From Parvimonas micra (GTDB lineage Bacteria > Bacillota > Clostridia > Tissierellales > Peptoniphilaceae), in assembly GCF_021300775.1 (NCBI RefSeq), contig NZ_JAJTJP010000001.1, positions 248,001-312,000 on the forward strand: DNA of 64,000 bases, in the 5' to 3' direction. The notes below the pieces were generated by a model, which searched no databases, was not told where the DNA came from, and worked only from the letters and a program-made list of their open reading frames with translations. The position numbers and the translations under genes are program-made. This document shows positions 54,522 through 62,752 of this stretch, in pieces (within the stretch, counting starts at the first letter, position 1; every line of letters starts with the position of its first letter).

Positions 54522-55194
54522 TAGTCCACTTTTTGGAATATTCTTAACAATTATAACATTTATTATAGGATACGAAATTCAAGTAAAATTAGGACTAAAA
54601 TTTCTAAGTCCCATGGTTACATCTTCTGTTCTTATAATTTTAGTACTTTTGACTTTTAAGATACCTTATTCAAATTATAAGATTGGAGCTGATATAATTA
54701 TTTTTTTTGTAGCACCAGCAACAGTAGTATTAGCAGTACCTCTTTATAAGAATTTAGAAATTATAAAAAAGTATTTTCTTCCAATATTACTAGGATGTAT
54801 CATTGGAATAAGTATTGGAGTAATAATCGGAATATTTTTATGTAATATATTTGGTATAAACAAAGAAATTATATTATCTATGTTACCAAAATCTGTGACA
54901 TCTGCAATAGGCTATGAAATATCTAAGAAAATAGGAGCTATTACTGAAATAGCTATGGTTTTTATAGTTATATGTGGAATTATTGGTTATAGTGTAGGGG
55001 AGATAATTTTTAAGATTTTTAAAATAGATGATAAAGTAGCAAAAGGAGTTGCACTTGGTTCTTGTAGTCATGTTCTAGGAACTGCAAAAGCGATGGAGAT
55101 TGGAGAAATTGAAGGATCGATTGCAACAGTTTCAATTTCAATTTCAGGAATTTTAGCTGTAATTTTAATTCCTTTAATAATAACTTTTATTTAG
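54505..55194 (+). CDS. LrgB family membrane protein
   Basis: 229 residues, about six membrane segments. LGLKFLSPMVTSSVLIIL, LLPKSVTSAIGYEISKKIG-like sequence and ALGSCSHVLGTAKAMEIGE are strong LrgB/CidB signatures. It works with the LrgA-like protein upstream; roles proposed are control of murein hydrolase activity and pyruvate uptake or export. AAAGGAG lies 8 bases before ATG 54505. Confidence 0.92.
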   Translation: MQIIINSPLFGIFLTIITFIIGYEIQVKLGLKFLSPMVTSSVLIILVLLTFKIPYSNYKIGADIIIFFVAPATVVLAVPLYKNLEIIKKYFLPILLGCIIGISIGVIIGIFLCNIFGINKEIILSMLPKSVTSAIGYEISKKIGAITEIAMVFIVICGIIGYSVGEIIFKIFKIDDKVAKGVALGSCSHVLGTAKAMEIGEIEGSIATVSISISGILAVILIPLIITFI

Positions 55195-55200
55195 CAAAGA

Positions 55201-55236
55201 AAAGGTATAGAATAGTATTTTCTATACCTTTTTTAA
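55201..55236 (+). terminator. Terminator after lrgB
   Basis: AAAGGTATAGAA (55201-55212) pairs with TTCTATACCTTT (55220-55231) around a 7-base loop, followed by T-run. Confidence 0.88.
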
Positions 55237-55271
55237 TTGTTTAAAAACATAAAGTATTTATGGTGAAACTG

Positions 55272-55300
55272 TTGACATTTAATTATTTTTTATTTAAAAT
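55272..55300 (+). promoter_or_regulatory. Near-consensus promoter with no intact gene close downstream
   Basis: TTGACA at 55272-55277, a 17-base spacer, TAAAAT at 55295-55300. The next 300 bases hold only broken coding fragments. Confidence 0.65.
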
Positions 55301-55343
55301 CTAACTAAATTAACACAGTTATGGTTTGTTACACTTTATAGTG

Positions 55344-55503
55344 ATAGGTATAAGGATGAATTATAGAAATTATTATAGGTATAAGAATGGAGACACCAGT
55401 AGTCCCATAAGGGAGTTATTTAAGATATAAAAACGGAGATGGTTTTAGCTCATATGTAAACAGATATAGTGATTTTAAAAATCTTAATAAAAAAAGTATA
55501 TAA
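55344..55503 (+). pseudogene. Decayed coding fragment with repeated YKNGD
   Basis: Two short frames overlap in different phases. ATG 55356 to TAA 55430 reads MNYRNYYRYKNGDTSSPIRE and four more residues. 55411 to TAA 55503, with no start codon, reads GSYLRYKNGDGFSSYVNRYS and ten more. Both contain RYKNGD, and at DNA level ATAGGTATAAGRATG recurs (55344-55358 and 55375-55389, 14 of 15 identical). This looks like the remnant of a repeat-containing protein broken by a frameshift. The family is not recognised. Confidence 0.45.
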
Positions 55504-55529
55504 TAGAAAATTAAATAGGAGTAGCGTTA

Positions 55530-55580
55530 TGAAAAATAAAGTATTAAAAGGAATAATATTTTTAGTAATTATTTTACGAT
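55530..55580 (+). pseudogene. 16-codon remnant of a signal/membrane peptide start
   Basis: ATG 55530 with TAGGAG upstream reads MKNKVLKGIIFLVIILR and then stops. A charged start plus hydrophobic run resembles the first residues of a membrane or exported protein that has been truncated. It could be a real small peptide, but no support is seen. Confidence 0.35.
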
Positions 55581-55623
55581 AATTATAATTTATTAAATTG
55601 CTGTAAGAATAGGGGATGTTTGT

Positions 55624-55881
55624 ATGTCGAGTAATGTTAATTTTACTTTTACTAGTATTATATTGTTAGGTAGTATATTTTCTTTATTTAGTTTAATTGA
55701 TGATTGTATTATTTTAAAAAGATTAAAAAGAGATGATACAATTTCAAAAGAAGAAAATAAATATTTAAAAAGATTACTAGTGAAAAATATACTAGTAATT
55801 TTAAACATATTGTTTATAGACTTTTTTCTAATAAGCTTTCTTGATTATATTGTGAAATTAGAGTTTCTGAATAAGTTTTAA
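55624..55881 (+). CDS. Small two-helix membrane protein, unknown
   Basis: 85 residues with hydrophobic segments at about 8-26 and 53-76, separated by a charged loop with KRLKRDD and KEENKYLKR. AGGGGATG precedes ATG 55624. No family recognised. It follows two decayed fragments and may be the surviving part of the same accessory locus. A strong terminator lies downstream. Confidence 0.5.
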   Translation: MSSNVNFTFTSIILLGSIFSLFSLIDDCIILKRLKRDDTISKEENKYLKRLLVKNILVILNILFIDFFLISFLDYIVKLEFLNKF

Positions 55882-55949
55882 TTAACAAAAGTATAGTAAA
55901 AAGCTAATTTTGTGTTGATAATTAGAAAATCTAATATTATGTAAATTTA

Positions 55950-55982
55950 AAATAACTACCGAAAATTCGGTAGTTATTTTTG
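55950..55982. terminator. Bidirectional terminator between the small protein and tmcAL
   Basis: A 14-bp perfect stem pairs 55950-55963 (AAATAACTACCGAA) with 55966-55979, with only AA between. T-runs occur in both directions. It overlaps the 3' end of the minus-strand gene by nine bases. Confidence 0.85.
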
Positions 55983-57185
55983 TAAAAAATTTATAAACTC
56001 AGTTTTATTTATGTTATTAGTGAAAAGCTTATAAAATTTTCTTGATTTTTGTTCAATTTCAAATTTGTTTTTTTGAAAATCCGATAGATTTTGTGTGCTT
56101 TTATTTGTTGTTATAATTTCTAGATTGGTTTTATTTTTTATTTCTTTAAGCAGTTCTTGTCCTTTTTTATTAAAGCCTAAAACTGTTATATATTCAATAT
56201 CTTTTGAATAAATTTCCTTTATTTCCTTATTAATATTTAATAGATAATTATAAATAAATCTTTTTATTCTAACTTTTTTATATCTTTTACTTTGAATTTT
56301 TTCTGCTAATTCTTCTATAGAATTTACTGAATGAATATTTTTCTTTATTAAATTTAAAATTCCATTTTCGTAATTTACTATATTTTCAGGATTTATTTGA
56401 TTTAATAAAATATTATATTTTAAAATTTCTAAAATAATTTTTTCGTTTGGTAAGGTCATATTCTTTAGAGAATTATTTAACTCAATAAAAGTATTTTTAT
56501 CTATAAATTTTTCGATTTTTTCTATATTATTCTCATAAATTGCTTTTCTTATTGCAGAAGCACTTAGTTGCTCATTTGAACGATAATTATCATCATTATA
56601 ATTTTTCCCTTTTCTTTTTATTGGAAAAGGAGTAATTTTAGAGTTTGATAATATTAAGTTTTTAACATATTCTATTGAAAGAATATTATTTGAAATAAAA
56701 AAATCGTCTTGTAGTTCTAAAATTTTATATTTACTATTGATTTCTACACAAGCATTTTTATATGCAACAGCATAGCTATTTCCTAATTTCATTTCATAAT
56801 TTAAAATTTCTTCAATTTCATCTCTGTATTGAAGTTGAAAGTTTGCAATCTTTATGATATCTTCTTTTTTATCACATTCGAAACCAAAACAAAGATAGTC
56901 AACTATATTTAATTTGTTTAAGATTGAAATTCCACCTTTTGAAAAATTTTCTGCACTTTGTAAACTGTAAAAAAAAGGAAGTTCTATTACAAGGTCAATT
57001 CCATTATTTATTGCAATTTTAGCTCTTGTATATTTATCTAATATAGCACATTCTCCACGTTGAACAAAATCGCCACTCATTATTGCAATTACAGAGGTAT
57101 CTATCTCATTTTTTAGGGTGTCTATTTGATACTTATGTCCTAAATGGAATGGATTATATTCTGATATTATTCCAGAAACTTTCAT
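55974..57185 (-). CDS. tmcAL: tRNA(Met) cytidine acetate ligase TmcAL
   Basis: 403 residues on the minus strand. VSGIISEYNPFHLGHKYQ carries the nucleotidyl transferase HxGH motif; MSGDFVQRGECAILDK and IELPFFYSLQSAENFSKGG are diagnostic for the YlbM family. In B. subtilis TmcAL forms N4-acetylcytidine at position 34 of elongator tRNA-Met from acetate and ATP. AAAGGAGA precedes the ATG. Monocistronic, with its own promoter and terminator. Confidence 0.93.
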   Translation of the reverse strand: MKVSGIISEYNPFHLGHKYQIDTLKNEIDTSVIAIMSGDFVQRGECAILDKYTRAKIAINNGIDLVIELPFFYSLQSAENFSKGGISILNKLNIVDYLCFGFECDKKEDIIKIANFQLQYRDEIEEILNYEMKLGNSYAVAYKNACVEINSKYKILELQDDFFISNNILSIEYVKNLILSNSKITPFPIKRKGKNYNDDNYRSNEQLSASAIRKAIYENNIEKIEKFIDKNTFIELNNSLKNMTLPNEKIILEILKYNILLNQINPENIVNYENGILNLIKKNIHSVNSIEELAEKIQSKRYKKVRIKRFIYNYLLNINKEIKEIYSKDIEYITVLGFNKKGQELLKEIKNKTNLEIITTNKSTQNLSDFQKNKFEIEQKSRKFYKLFTNNINKTEFINFLQK

Positions 57186-57240
57186 ATTATCTCCTTTTGT
57201 GTATAAAATTAGTATTATTTTAAATAATCTTTTTATATTA

Positions 57241-57249
57241 ATTATACCA
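57241..57249 (-). promoter_or_regulatory. Extended -10 promoter of tmcAL
   Basis: On the minus strand TGG plus TATAAT (57249 down to 57241), 56 bases upstream of the start codon. The -35 region is weak. Confidence 0.5.
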
Positions 57250-57322
57250 TATATTAAAATTAAATATAAAAATAATTTAACTAAATTATCAGAAATTTAT
57301 CAATTTTATATACTGGTAATTA

Positions 57323-57351
57323 TTGACTAAATATTAAAAAAAATATATAAT
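57323..57351 (+). promoter_or_regulatory. Promoter of the macro-like protein gene
   Basis: TTGACT at 57323-57328, a 17-base spacer, TATAAT at 57346-57351, 38 bases before the start codon. Confidence 0.75.
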
Positions 57352-57389
57352 AGTTATACTATTTTAATATATACTTTTGGAGGTTTATT

Positions 57390-57821
57390 ATGGATATTAG
57401 AGTAGTTAGTGAAAGCATATTCGATATTGAATCTGATTGTATTGTTTATTTTGTTGATAATGCTTTTTCAAACGATGATACAATGGAGATTATTTCTAAA
57501 GCTGGTAATAGACTACTTGATGTTTTTAGTAAATTAAGTTCTTTAGCAACAGGGGAATATAAGATTATTCCTGCATTTAATCTAAAAACAATTTATACTA
57601 TTATAAGCTCGATTCCTAAAAAAATAGAAACTTCAGAAGATGAAAAATTTTTAGAAGAAATTTTTGAAGATATTTTTGCTGGAATAAAAAAACGTGAATT
57701 TAATACAGTTGCTGTTGATATAACACGACTTTCAAATAGTTATAGTTTCAAACATAGTGAAATTTTCAAAAAATTTTTAAGAAATATTGATGATGATATT
57801 GTAGTTTTTATGTGCAAATAG
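57390..57821 (+). CDS. Macro-domain-like protein, degenerate
   Basis: 143 residues, not confidently assigned. The order SESIFDIESDCIVYFVDN, IISKAGNRLLDVF, ATGEYKIIPAFNLKTIYTII and PKK runs parallel to macro domains (GDIT...DAIVNAAN, I...aG..L, c.tGea..T.gynL...yvIH.vgP). The asparagines of NAAN and the glycine-rich ADP-ribose loop are not conserved, so binding may be altered or lost. GGAGGT precedes ATG 57390. The next gene is of unknown function. Confidence 0.6.
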   Translation: MDIRVVSESIFDIESDCIVYFVDNAFSNDDTMEIISKAGNRLLDVFSKLSSLATGEYKIIPAFNLKTIYTIISSIPKKIETSEDEKFLEEIFEDIFAGIKKREFNTVAVDITRLSNSYSFKHSEIFKKFLRNIDDDIVVFMCK

Positions 57822-57886
57822 ATTAGAAACTATATTTTTATGTTTTAATTTAAAAATAGATTAGAAAAAGGGGGGGAGAGAAAATT

Positions 57887-58615
57887 ATGAATGCTTTATT
57901 AGATAAAGACACAAGAATAGCTTTAGAATACAATTTTTTATATTTAAAAGATTCCGTAGCATTTGATATTTTTATTTCCTCACTTTCAATTGAACAACGT
58001 GGCTTTAATGTTAGGTTTAGACAAGCAATTTTTAATAAAATTTCAAAAAGTTTAGATGTATTCTACAAAAATAGATCTGATAAGGAATATATAAAAAGTG
58101 CCGTTCAAAAACTAGTTTATGATGATATTAATAGATTAGAAATAGTTTTAGCAGTTGATTCTTATATCTATGGTAAAAAATCAAATGTTTTTGCTAACGA
58201 AGTAGAAAACTATTTTCTACTTAATTATCCTAATTTAAAGATAAGTAAAAAGCAAAAATTAATTGTTAGAAAATTATCTTCAAAAGACTATAGATTTAGA
58301 AATAGAGTTATAAATAATGTTATAGACTACTATAACCTTAACAAAATGTTTGAAGAAAAAACTAATGAATTTTTTGAAAATGTAATAAAAGAATATATTT
58401 TTAATCTTAATAATTATATTGTTAAACAATTAAAATTAGAGTTTAAAGGTAATAATTATTATGTTTTACAAAAGGAAAAATTTTTGACAAAGAAAGATTT
58501 GGAAAATCTTTATAACCATATATATAAAGTTTTTATGGAACATTTACATAAAACTTCAAGAATATTTATATGGTATGGACTTAATGACAAAGTAACAAGT
58601 AGATATAAAAACTAA
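57887..58615 (+). CDS. Hypothetical protein, 242 residues
   Basis: No family recognised. The protein is basic, helical and without a signal or membrane segment; RGFNVRFRQAIFNKISKSLDVFY and KQKLIVRKLSSKDYRFRNRV are lysine/arginine-rich stretches that could bind nucleic acid (inference only). The ribosome binding site is an unusual run of seven G (GGGGGGGAGAG) 8-14 bases before ATG 57887. It lies 65 bases after the macro-like gene with no terminator between, so they probably share a transcript. Confidence 0.75.
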   Translation: MNALLDKDTRIALEYNFLYLKDSVAFDIFISSLSIEQRGFNVRFRQAIFNKISKSLDVFYKNRSDKEYIKSAVQKLVYDDINRLEIVLAVDSYIYGKKSNVFANEVENYFLLNYPNLKISKKQKLIVRKLSSKDYRFRNRVINNVIDYYNLNKMFEEKTNEFFENVIKEYIFNLNNYIVKQLKLEFKGNNYYVLQKEKFLTKKDLENLYNHIYKVFMEHLHKTSRIFIWYGLNDKVTSRYKN

Positions 58616-58616
58616 A

Positions 58617-58646
58617 GTCAAAAACTTATGTTTTTGACATTTTTTT
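58617..58646 (+). terminator. Terminator before murJ
   Basis: GTCAAAAAC (58617-58625) pairs with GTTTTTGAC (58630-58638) around TTAT, then A and a T-run. It begins right after the hypothetical gene's stop. Confidence 0.85.
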
Positions 58647-58662
58647 ATGATAGGAGATGTTT

Positions 58663-60168
58663 ATGGGTTATACAGCTTTTTTACTTATGGTTATTAATAT
58701 TTTATCTAAAATATTTGGTTTTTTTAGAGAAATATTATTATCATATTTTTATGGAACAGGTGAGGTTGCAACAGCATTTCAAATTTCGCTTTTAGTTCCG
58801 TATACAATTTTAGGTTTTGTAATGTCAGGTATTTCAATTAATTTTATACCAACATATACAACTATAGAAAGAAATAAAGGTAGATCAGAATCTGAAAAAT
58901 TTACAAGTAATATTATAAATATAATTTTTTTAATATCAATTTTTGCAACTATTTTAGCATATATTTTTGCTAGACAAATAGTATTTATTTTTGCAATGGG
59001 CTATTCGGGCGAAATTTTTGAATTATCTGTACAATTTACAAGAATTACGATTCTTGGAATGTTTGCTCAACTTTTAAATTCAATTTTTAAGGGTTACTTG
59101 AATATAAAAGGAAATTTTATTATTCCAGGGTCTACAGGATTTTTATATAATATAATAATTATTATATTTTTAATTATTAGTTATAAAATTAATCCTATTT
59201 TAGCTCCAATTGGTGTTACTGTTGCAACAATTTTTCAGTATATTCCATATATATGGGCAATTAAAGATACTGGTTATAAACATAAATTTTTTGTTGATTA
59301 CAAAGATAAAAATATAAAGAAACTCTTGGTTTTGGCACTTCCCATAATTTTTGGTGTTGCTGTAAATCAGATTAATCAACTAATAGATAAAAATTTAGCA
59401 TCATTCATTTCTGTTAGAGGAATTTCAGTTTTATCATATTCAGTTAAACTAAATGAATTTGTTTGGGGAATTTTGGTAGTATCAATAGTAACTTCTATTT
59501 TTCCAACTCTTAGCAAATTAGCTATAGAGTCAAAACAAAAGTTTAAAGTTCAGATTGCAAAAACTCTTTCAACAATTATATACTTAGTAACACCGGCGTG
59601 TGTTGGTATATTAATTTTTTCTAAAGAAATAGTAACTTTAATTTTTAAAAGAGGAAAGTTTGATGAAAATGATGTTATTTTAGTTTCTGGTGTTTTATTT
59701 TATTATGGTCTAGGACTTATAGGTTTAGGGATAAGAGATGTACTTTCAAATTCATTTTATGCACTTAAAATGACAAGAATCCCTCTTATAAATTCTATTG
59801 AAATGGTAATTTTGAATGTAGTTACTTCTATAATACTATCTAGATTTATGGGACTAAATGGACTTGCATTGGGATCAAGTATTGCAACTATTTTTGGTGC
59901 TATTAATTTATATATGAAACTTGAAAAACAAATTGGTAAGATAAAAACTAAAGGTATTATTAATAATGGTAAAAAAGTTATTATATCAGCTTTTGCTATG
60001 GCACTTGTTTCAAAATTGTGTTTTATAATATTAAATTTAAAATTATCTACTAATTTAAGTTTTTTAATAGCCCTCATTTTAGCTGGAATAACTTATGCGG
60101 TTGTTTCTGTTTTACTTAGAACAAGACAAGCTATTGATATTTTAAAAGTGATTTTAAAGAAATTTTAA
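58663..60168 (+). CDS. murJ: Lipid II flippase MurJ
   Basis: 501 residues with about 14 membrane helices. ILSKIFGFFREILLSYFYGTG near the start is the MurJ/MviN signature with the conserved arginine, and GVAVNQINQLIDKNLAS lies mid-protein. It moves lipid II across the membrane for peptidoglycan synthesis. I chose ATG 58663, 6 bases after TAGGAG; ATG 58657 directly abuts that site. No promoter is evident in the short gap after the upstream terminator. Confidence 0.92.
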   Translation: MGYTAFLLMVINILSKIFGFFREILLSYFYGTGEVATAFQISLLVPYTILGFVMSGISINFIPTYTTIERNKGRSESEKFTSNIINIIFLISIFATILAYIFARQIVFIFAMGYSGEIFELSVQFTRITILGMFAQLLNSIFKGYLNIKGNFIIPGSTGFLYNIIIIIFLIISYKINPILAPIGVTVATIFQYIPYIWAIKDTGYKHKFFVDYKDKNIKKLLVLALPIIFGVAVNQINQLIDKNLASFISVRGISVLSYSVKLNEFVWGILVVSIVTSIFPTLSKLAIESKQKFKVQIAKTLSTIIYLVTPACVGILIFSKEIVTLIFKRGKFDENDVILVSGVLFYYGLGLIGLGIRDVLSNSFYALKMTRIPLINSIEMVILNVVTSIILSRFMGLNGLALGSSIATIFGAINLYMKLEKQIGKIKTKGIINNGKKVIISAFAMALVSKLCFIILNLKLSTNLSFLIALILAGITYAVVSVLLRTRQAIDILKVILKKF

Positions 60169-60198
60169 TTATATGTATTATTAGAAAGGAGAATTATT

Positions 60199-60687
60199 AT
60201 GAAAAAAGGAAATGTTTTATTTGGTACTATAGGTGCTATCATAGGTAGTTTTGCTGGTGTAGCCCTATATGTAGGTATTTCTTTATTAAAAGTATTTAGT
60301 TCTTGGTCAGGAGCTATTTCTTTGTATTGTGCAATTTTTATGTATACTTTATTTTCAAGAAAATTAACAAAACTTGGAGTTGTAATATCAATTATAGTAT
60401 CATGTGCATCTATGATTTTAGCTGAAGTAATAACAACTTGTATTCTTATTGCTAACAAATACCATATACCATTTTTTGAAGTATTTAAGAACTTTTTAAA
60501 GGTATATCCAAAATTAACAAATAAGGGCTTATTTTGGCTATATCCAATATTAGCTTGTGTATTTGTAATTATAGGAGGTTATGGATACTTAGTTAATAAA
60601 AATAAAAATGACGTTGAATTCTTTGATGATGATTATATTGATGATGAAGAATACGATGACGACGAAGATGACGAAGATGAAGAATAA
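60199..60687 (+). CDS. Membrane protein with strongly acidic C-terminal tail, unknown
   Basis: 162 residues. Hydrophobic segments at about 5-29, 37-52, 58-84 and 110-130; a cytosol-facing tail of about 25 residues is almost all Asp/Glu (FFDDDYIDDEEYDD and onward). No family recognised. AAAGGAG lies 8 bases before ATG 60199. It follows murJ after 30 bases and is probably cotranscribed, but no cell-wall role can be shown. Confidence 0.75.
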   Translation: MKKGNVLFGTIGAIIGSFAGVALYVGISLLKVFSSWSGAISLYCAIFMYTLFSRKLTKLGVVISIIVSCASMILAEVITTCILIANKYHIPFFEVFKNFLKVYPKLTNKGLFWLYPILACVFVIIGGYGYLVNKNKNDVEFFDDDYIDDEEYDDDEDDEDEE

Positions 60688-60710
60688 AATTTTCTTTTAA
60701 TAAAATTATA

Positions 60711-60737
60711 AAAGAGCAATATATTGCTCTTTTTTTA
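60711..60737 (+). terminator. Terminator after the acidic-tailed protein gene
   Basis: AAAGAGCAA (60711-60719) pairs with TTGCTCTTT (60724-60732) around TATA, followed by T-run. Confidence 0.88.
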
Positions 60738-60744
60738 TACTTAG

Positions 60745-60773
60745 TTGACTTTTTTACTATTTATTGTTATAAT
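60745..60773 (+). promoter_or_regulatory. Promoter of aspS
   Basis: TTGACT at 60745-60750, a 17-base spacer, TATAAT at 60768-60773. Confidence 0.8.
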
Positions 60774-60780
60774 TATCATT

Positions 60781-60965
60781 AATTGAATAAAATGCTTTGA
60801 AGGAAAAAAATTTAATTGAAATTTTAAGAGAGGTAATGTTTGGTGTGATTTACTAATGGATATTAAATGGGACAATCTGGAGCTAATATTTTAAAGAGAG
60901 ATACTTATAATTAGGGTGGTACCGCGGATTAATTTCGCCCCTGCATTTTGCAGGGGCTTTTTTTT
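60781..60965 (+). promoter_or_regulatory. T-box riboswitch of aspS, with terminator
   Basis: The core T-box AGGGTGGTACCGCG is at 60913-60926, followed by the terminator stem GCCCCTGCA (60937-60945) with TGCAGGGGC (60949-60957) and eight T. Uncharged tRNA pairing with the T-box bulge stops termination and raises aspS expression. A GAC (Asp codon) at 60871-60873, followed by A, is a candidate specifier. The leader is rather compact, so Stem I may be shortened. Confidence 0.9.
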
Positions 60966-60979
60966 ATAAGGAGGATAAT

Positions 60980-62752
60980 ATGGCACAAATGGGAAACTTA
61001 AGAAGAACACATATGTGTGGAAACTTAAGAAAAGAAGATATTGGTAAAGAAGTAACTTTAATGGGTTGGGTTGCAAAAGAACGTAATTTAGGTTCATTAA
61101 TATTTATGGATTTAAGAGATACAACTGGAATATCACAGATAGTTGTAAGAGATACTTTAGGTGAAGAAATTTTTAATAATGCTAAAGAAATTAGATCTGA
61201 ATATGTTTTAGCAGTTAAAGGTATAGTATCTGAAAGAGAGAGTAAAAATCCAAAAATGGCAACAGGAGATATTGAAATAGAAGTAAATGAACTTGTTATT
61301 TTAGACACCGCTCAAACTCCTCCAATATATGTAAAAGATGATGATAATGTAGCAGAAAGTTTAAGATTAAAATATAGATTTTTAGATTTAAGAAAAGAGA
61401 GTTTACAAAATAATTTAAAATTAAGAGCAAAGGTGTGTAAAGTTATTAGAGATTTTTACACTGAAAATAACTTTATAGAAATAGAAACACCATATCTTAA
61501 TAAACCTACTCCAGAGGGGGCTAGAGATTATCTTGTACCTTCAAGAGTAAATCCTGGTAATTTTTATGCTCTTCCACAGTCACCACAAATTATGAAACAA
61601 CTTTTAATGATTTCTGGAATGGATAGATATTTTCAAATCGTAAAATGTTTTAGAGATGAAGATTTAAGAGCAAATAGACAACCTGAATTTACACAAGTTG
61701 ATTTAGAAATGAGTTTTGTTGATGTTGAAGATGTTATAGATGTTAACGAAAGAATGCTAAAAAAACTATTTAAGGAAATTAAAGGAATAGATATTGAACT
61801 TCCAATTAAGAGAATGAAATATGATGATGCAATGGAGAAATATGGTAGTGATAAACCAGATTTACGTTTTGGCTTTGAAATTAAAGATATTACTGATTGT
61901 GTTAAAAATGTAGAATTTGATTTATTTAAAAACGCAATTTTATCAGGTGGAAGTGTTAGAGCTATTTCAATAGGTGAATACTCAAAAGAATATACTAGAA
62001 AGAAAATATATAAATTAATTGATTCTATTAAAGATTTTGGAGCAAAGAATCTTTTTTGGATAAAAATCTCAAATGGAGAAATTACATCTTCAATTTCTAA
62101 ATTTTTAAATGAAGAAATAATTTCTGAAATAAAATCTAAAATGGATTCTAAAAATGATGATTTAATTTTAATACTTGCTGATAAAAATGATATAGTCTTA
62201 AATTCTTTAGGAGCTTTAAGATGTGTAATTGCTAAAGAAATGAACTTGTTAAATCCTAATGAATACAATCTTTGTTGGATTGTAGATTTTCCTCTTTTTG
62301 AATATGATGATGATGAAAAAAGATTCGTTTCAAAACATCATCCTTTTACTCATCCTAAGGATGAAGATATACAATATTTAGAAAGCAATCCTGAAAAAGT
62401 ATATGCAAAAGCTTATGATATTGTTATAAATGGTGATGAACTTGGTGGAGGGTCAATTAGAATTAATAATTCTGAATTACAAAATAAAATGTTTAAAGCT
62501 TTAGGTCTTACAAAAGAAGAAACAGAAGTTAAGTTTGGTTTTTTACTTGAAGCATTAAAGTATGGAACACCACCACATGGAGGTTTAGCCTTTGGTTTAG
62601 ATAGACTAATTATGTTGCTTGCTGGGACAAATAATATTAAAGATGTAATTGCTTTTCCAAAGACACAATCTGCATCTGATTTATTAACTGATGCACCTAG
62701 TATGGTATCTGAAGCACAACTTGAGGAGTTAAATTTAAAAATTGGAAAATAA
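60980..62752 (+). CDS. aspS: Aspartyl-tRNA synthetase
   Basis: 590 residues, bacterial type. N-terminal OB fold (GKEVTLMGWVAKERNLGSLIF), class II core with PYLNKPTPEGARDYLVPSR and FRDEDLRANRQPEFTQVD, the GAD insertion domain in the middle, and motif 3 GTPPHGGLAFGLDRL. It charges tRNA-Asp; whether it also charges tRNA-Asn cannot be judged here. AAGGAGGA precedes ATG 60980. It is controlled by the T-box. Confidence 0.97.
   Translation: MAQMGNLRRTHMCGNLRKEDIGKEVTLMGWVAKERNLGSLIFMDLRDTTGISQIVVRDTLGEEIFNNAKEIRSEYVLAVKGIVSERESKNPKMATGDIEIEVNELVILDTAQTPPIYVKDDDNVAESLRLKYRFLDLRKESLQNNLKLRAKVCKVIRDFYTENNFIEIETPYLNKPTPEGARDYLVPSRVNPGNFYALPQSPQIMKQLLMISGMDRYFQIVKCFRDEDLRANRQPEFTQVDLEMSFVDVEDVIDVNERMLKKLFKEIKGIDIELPIKRMKYDDAMEKYGSDKPDLRFGFEIKDITDCVKNVEFDLFKNAILSGGSVRAISIGEYSKEYTRKKIYKLIDSIKDFGAKNLFWIKISNGEITSSISKFLNEEIISEIKSKMDSKNDDLILILADKNDIVLNSLGALRCVIAKEMNLLNPNEYNLCWIVDFPLFEYDDDEKRFVSKHHPFTHPKDEDIQYLESNPEKVYAKAYDIVINGDELGGGSIRINNSELQNKMFKALGLTKEETEVKFGFLLEALKYGTPPHGGLAFGLDRLIMLLAGTNNIKDVIAFPKTQSASDLLTDAPSMVSEAQLEELNLKIGK

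Noticed and set aside
55593-55808. 71-codon minus-strand frame in the accessory patch
   Set aside because: It lies opposite the small membrane protein, and the + strand has the better ribosome binding site and start.
61633-62268. 211-codon minus-strand frame opposite aspS
   Set aside because: Long only because of AT-rich codon bias on the other strand; no start signal or conserved motif, while aspS is intact.
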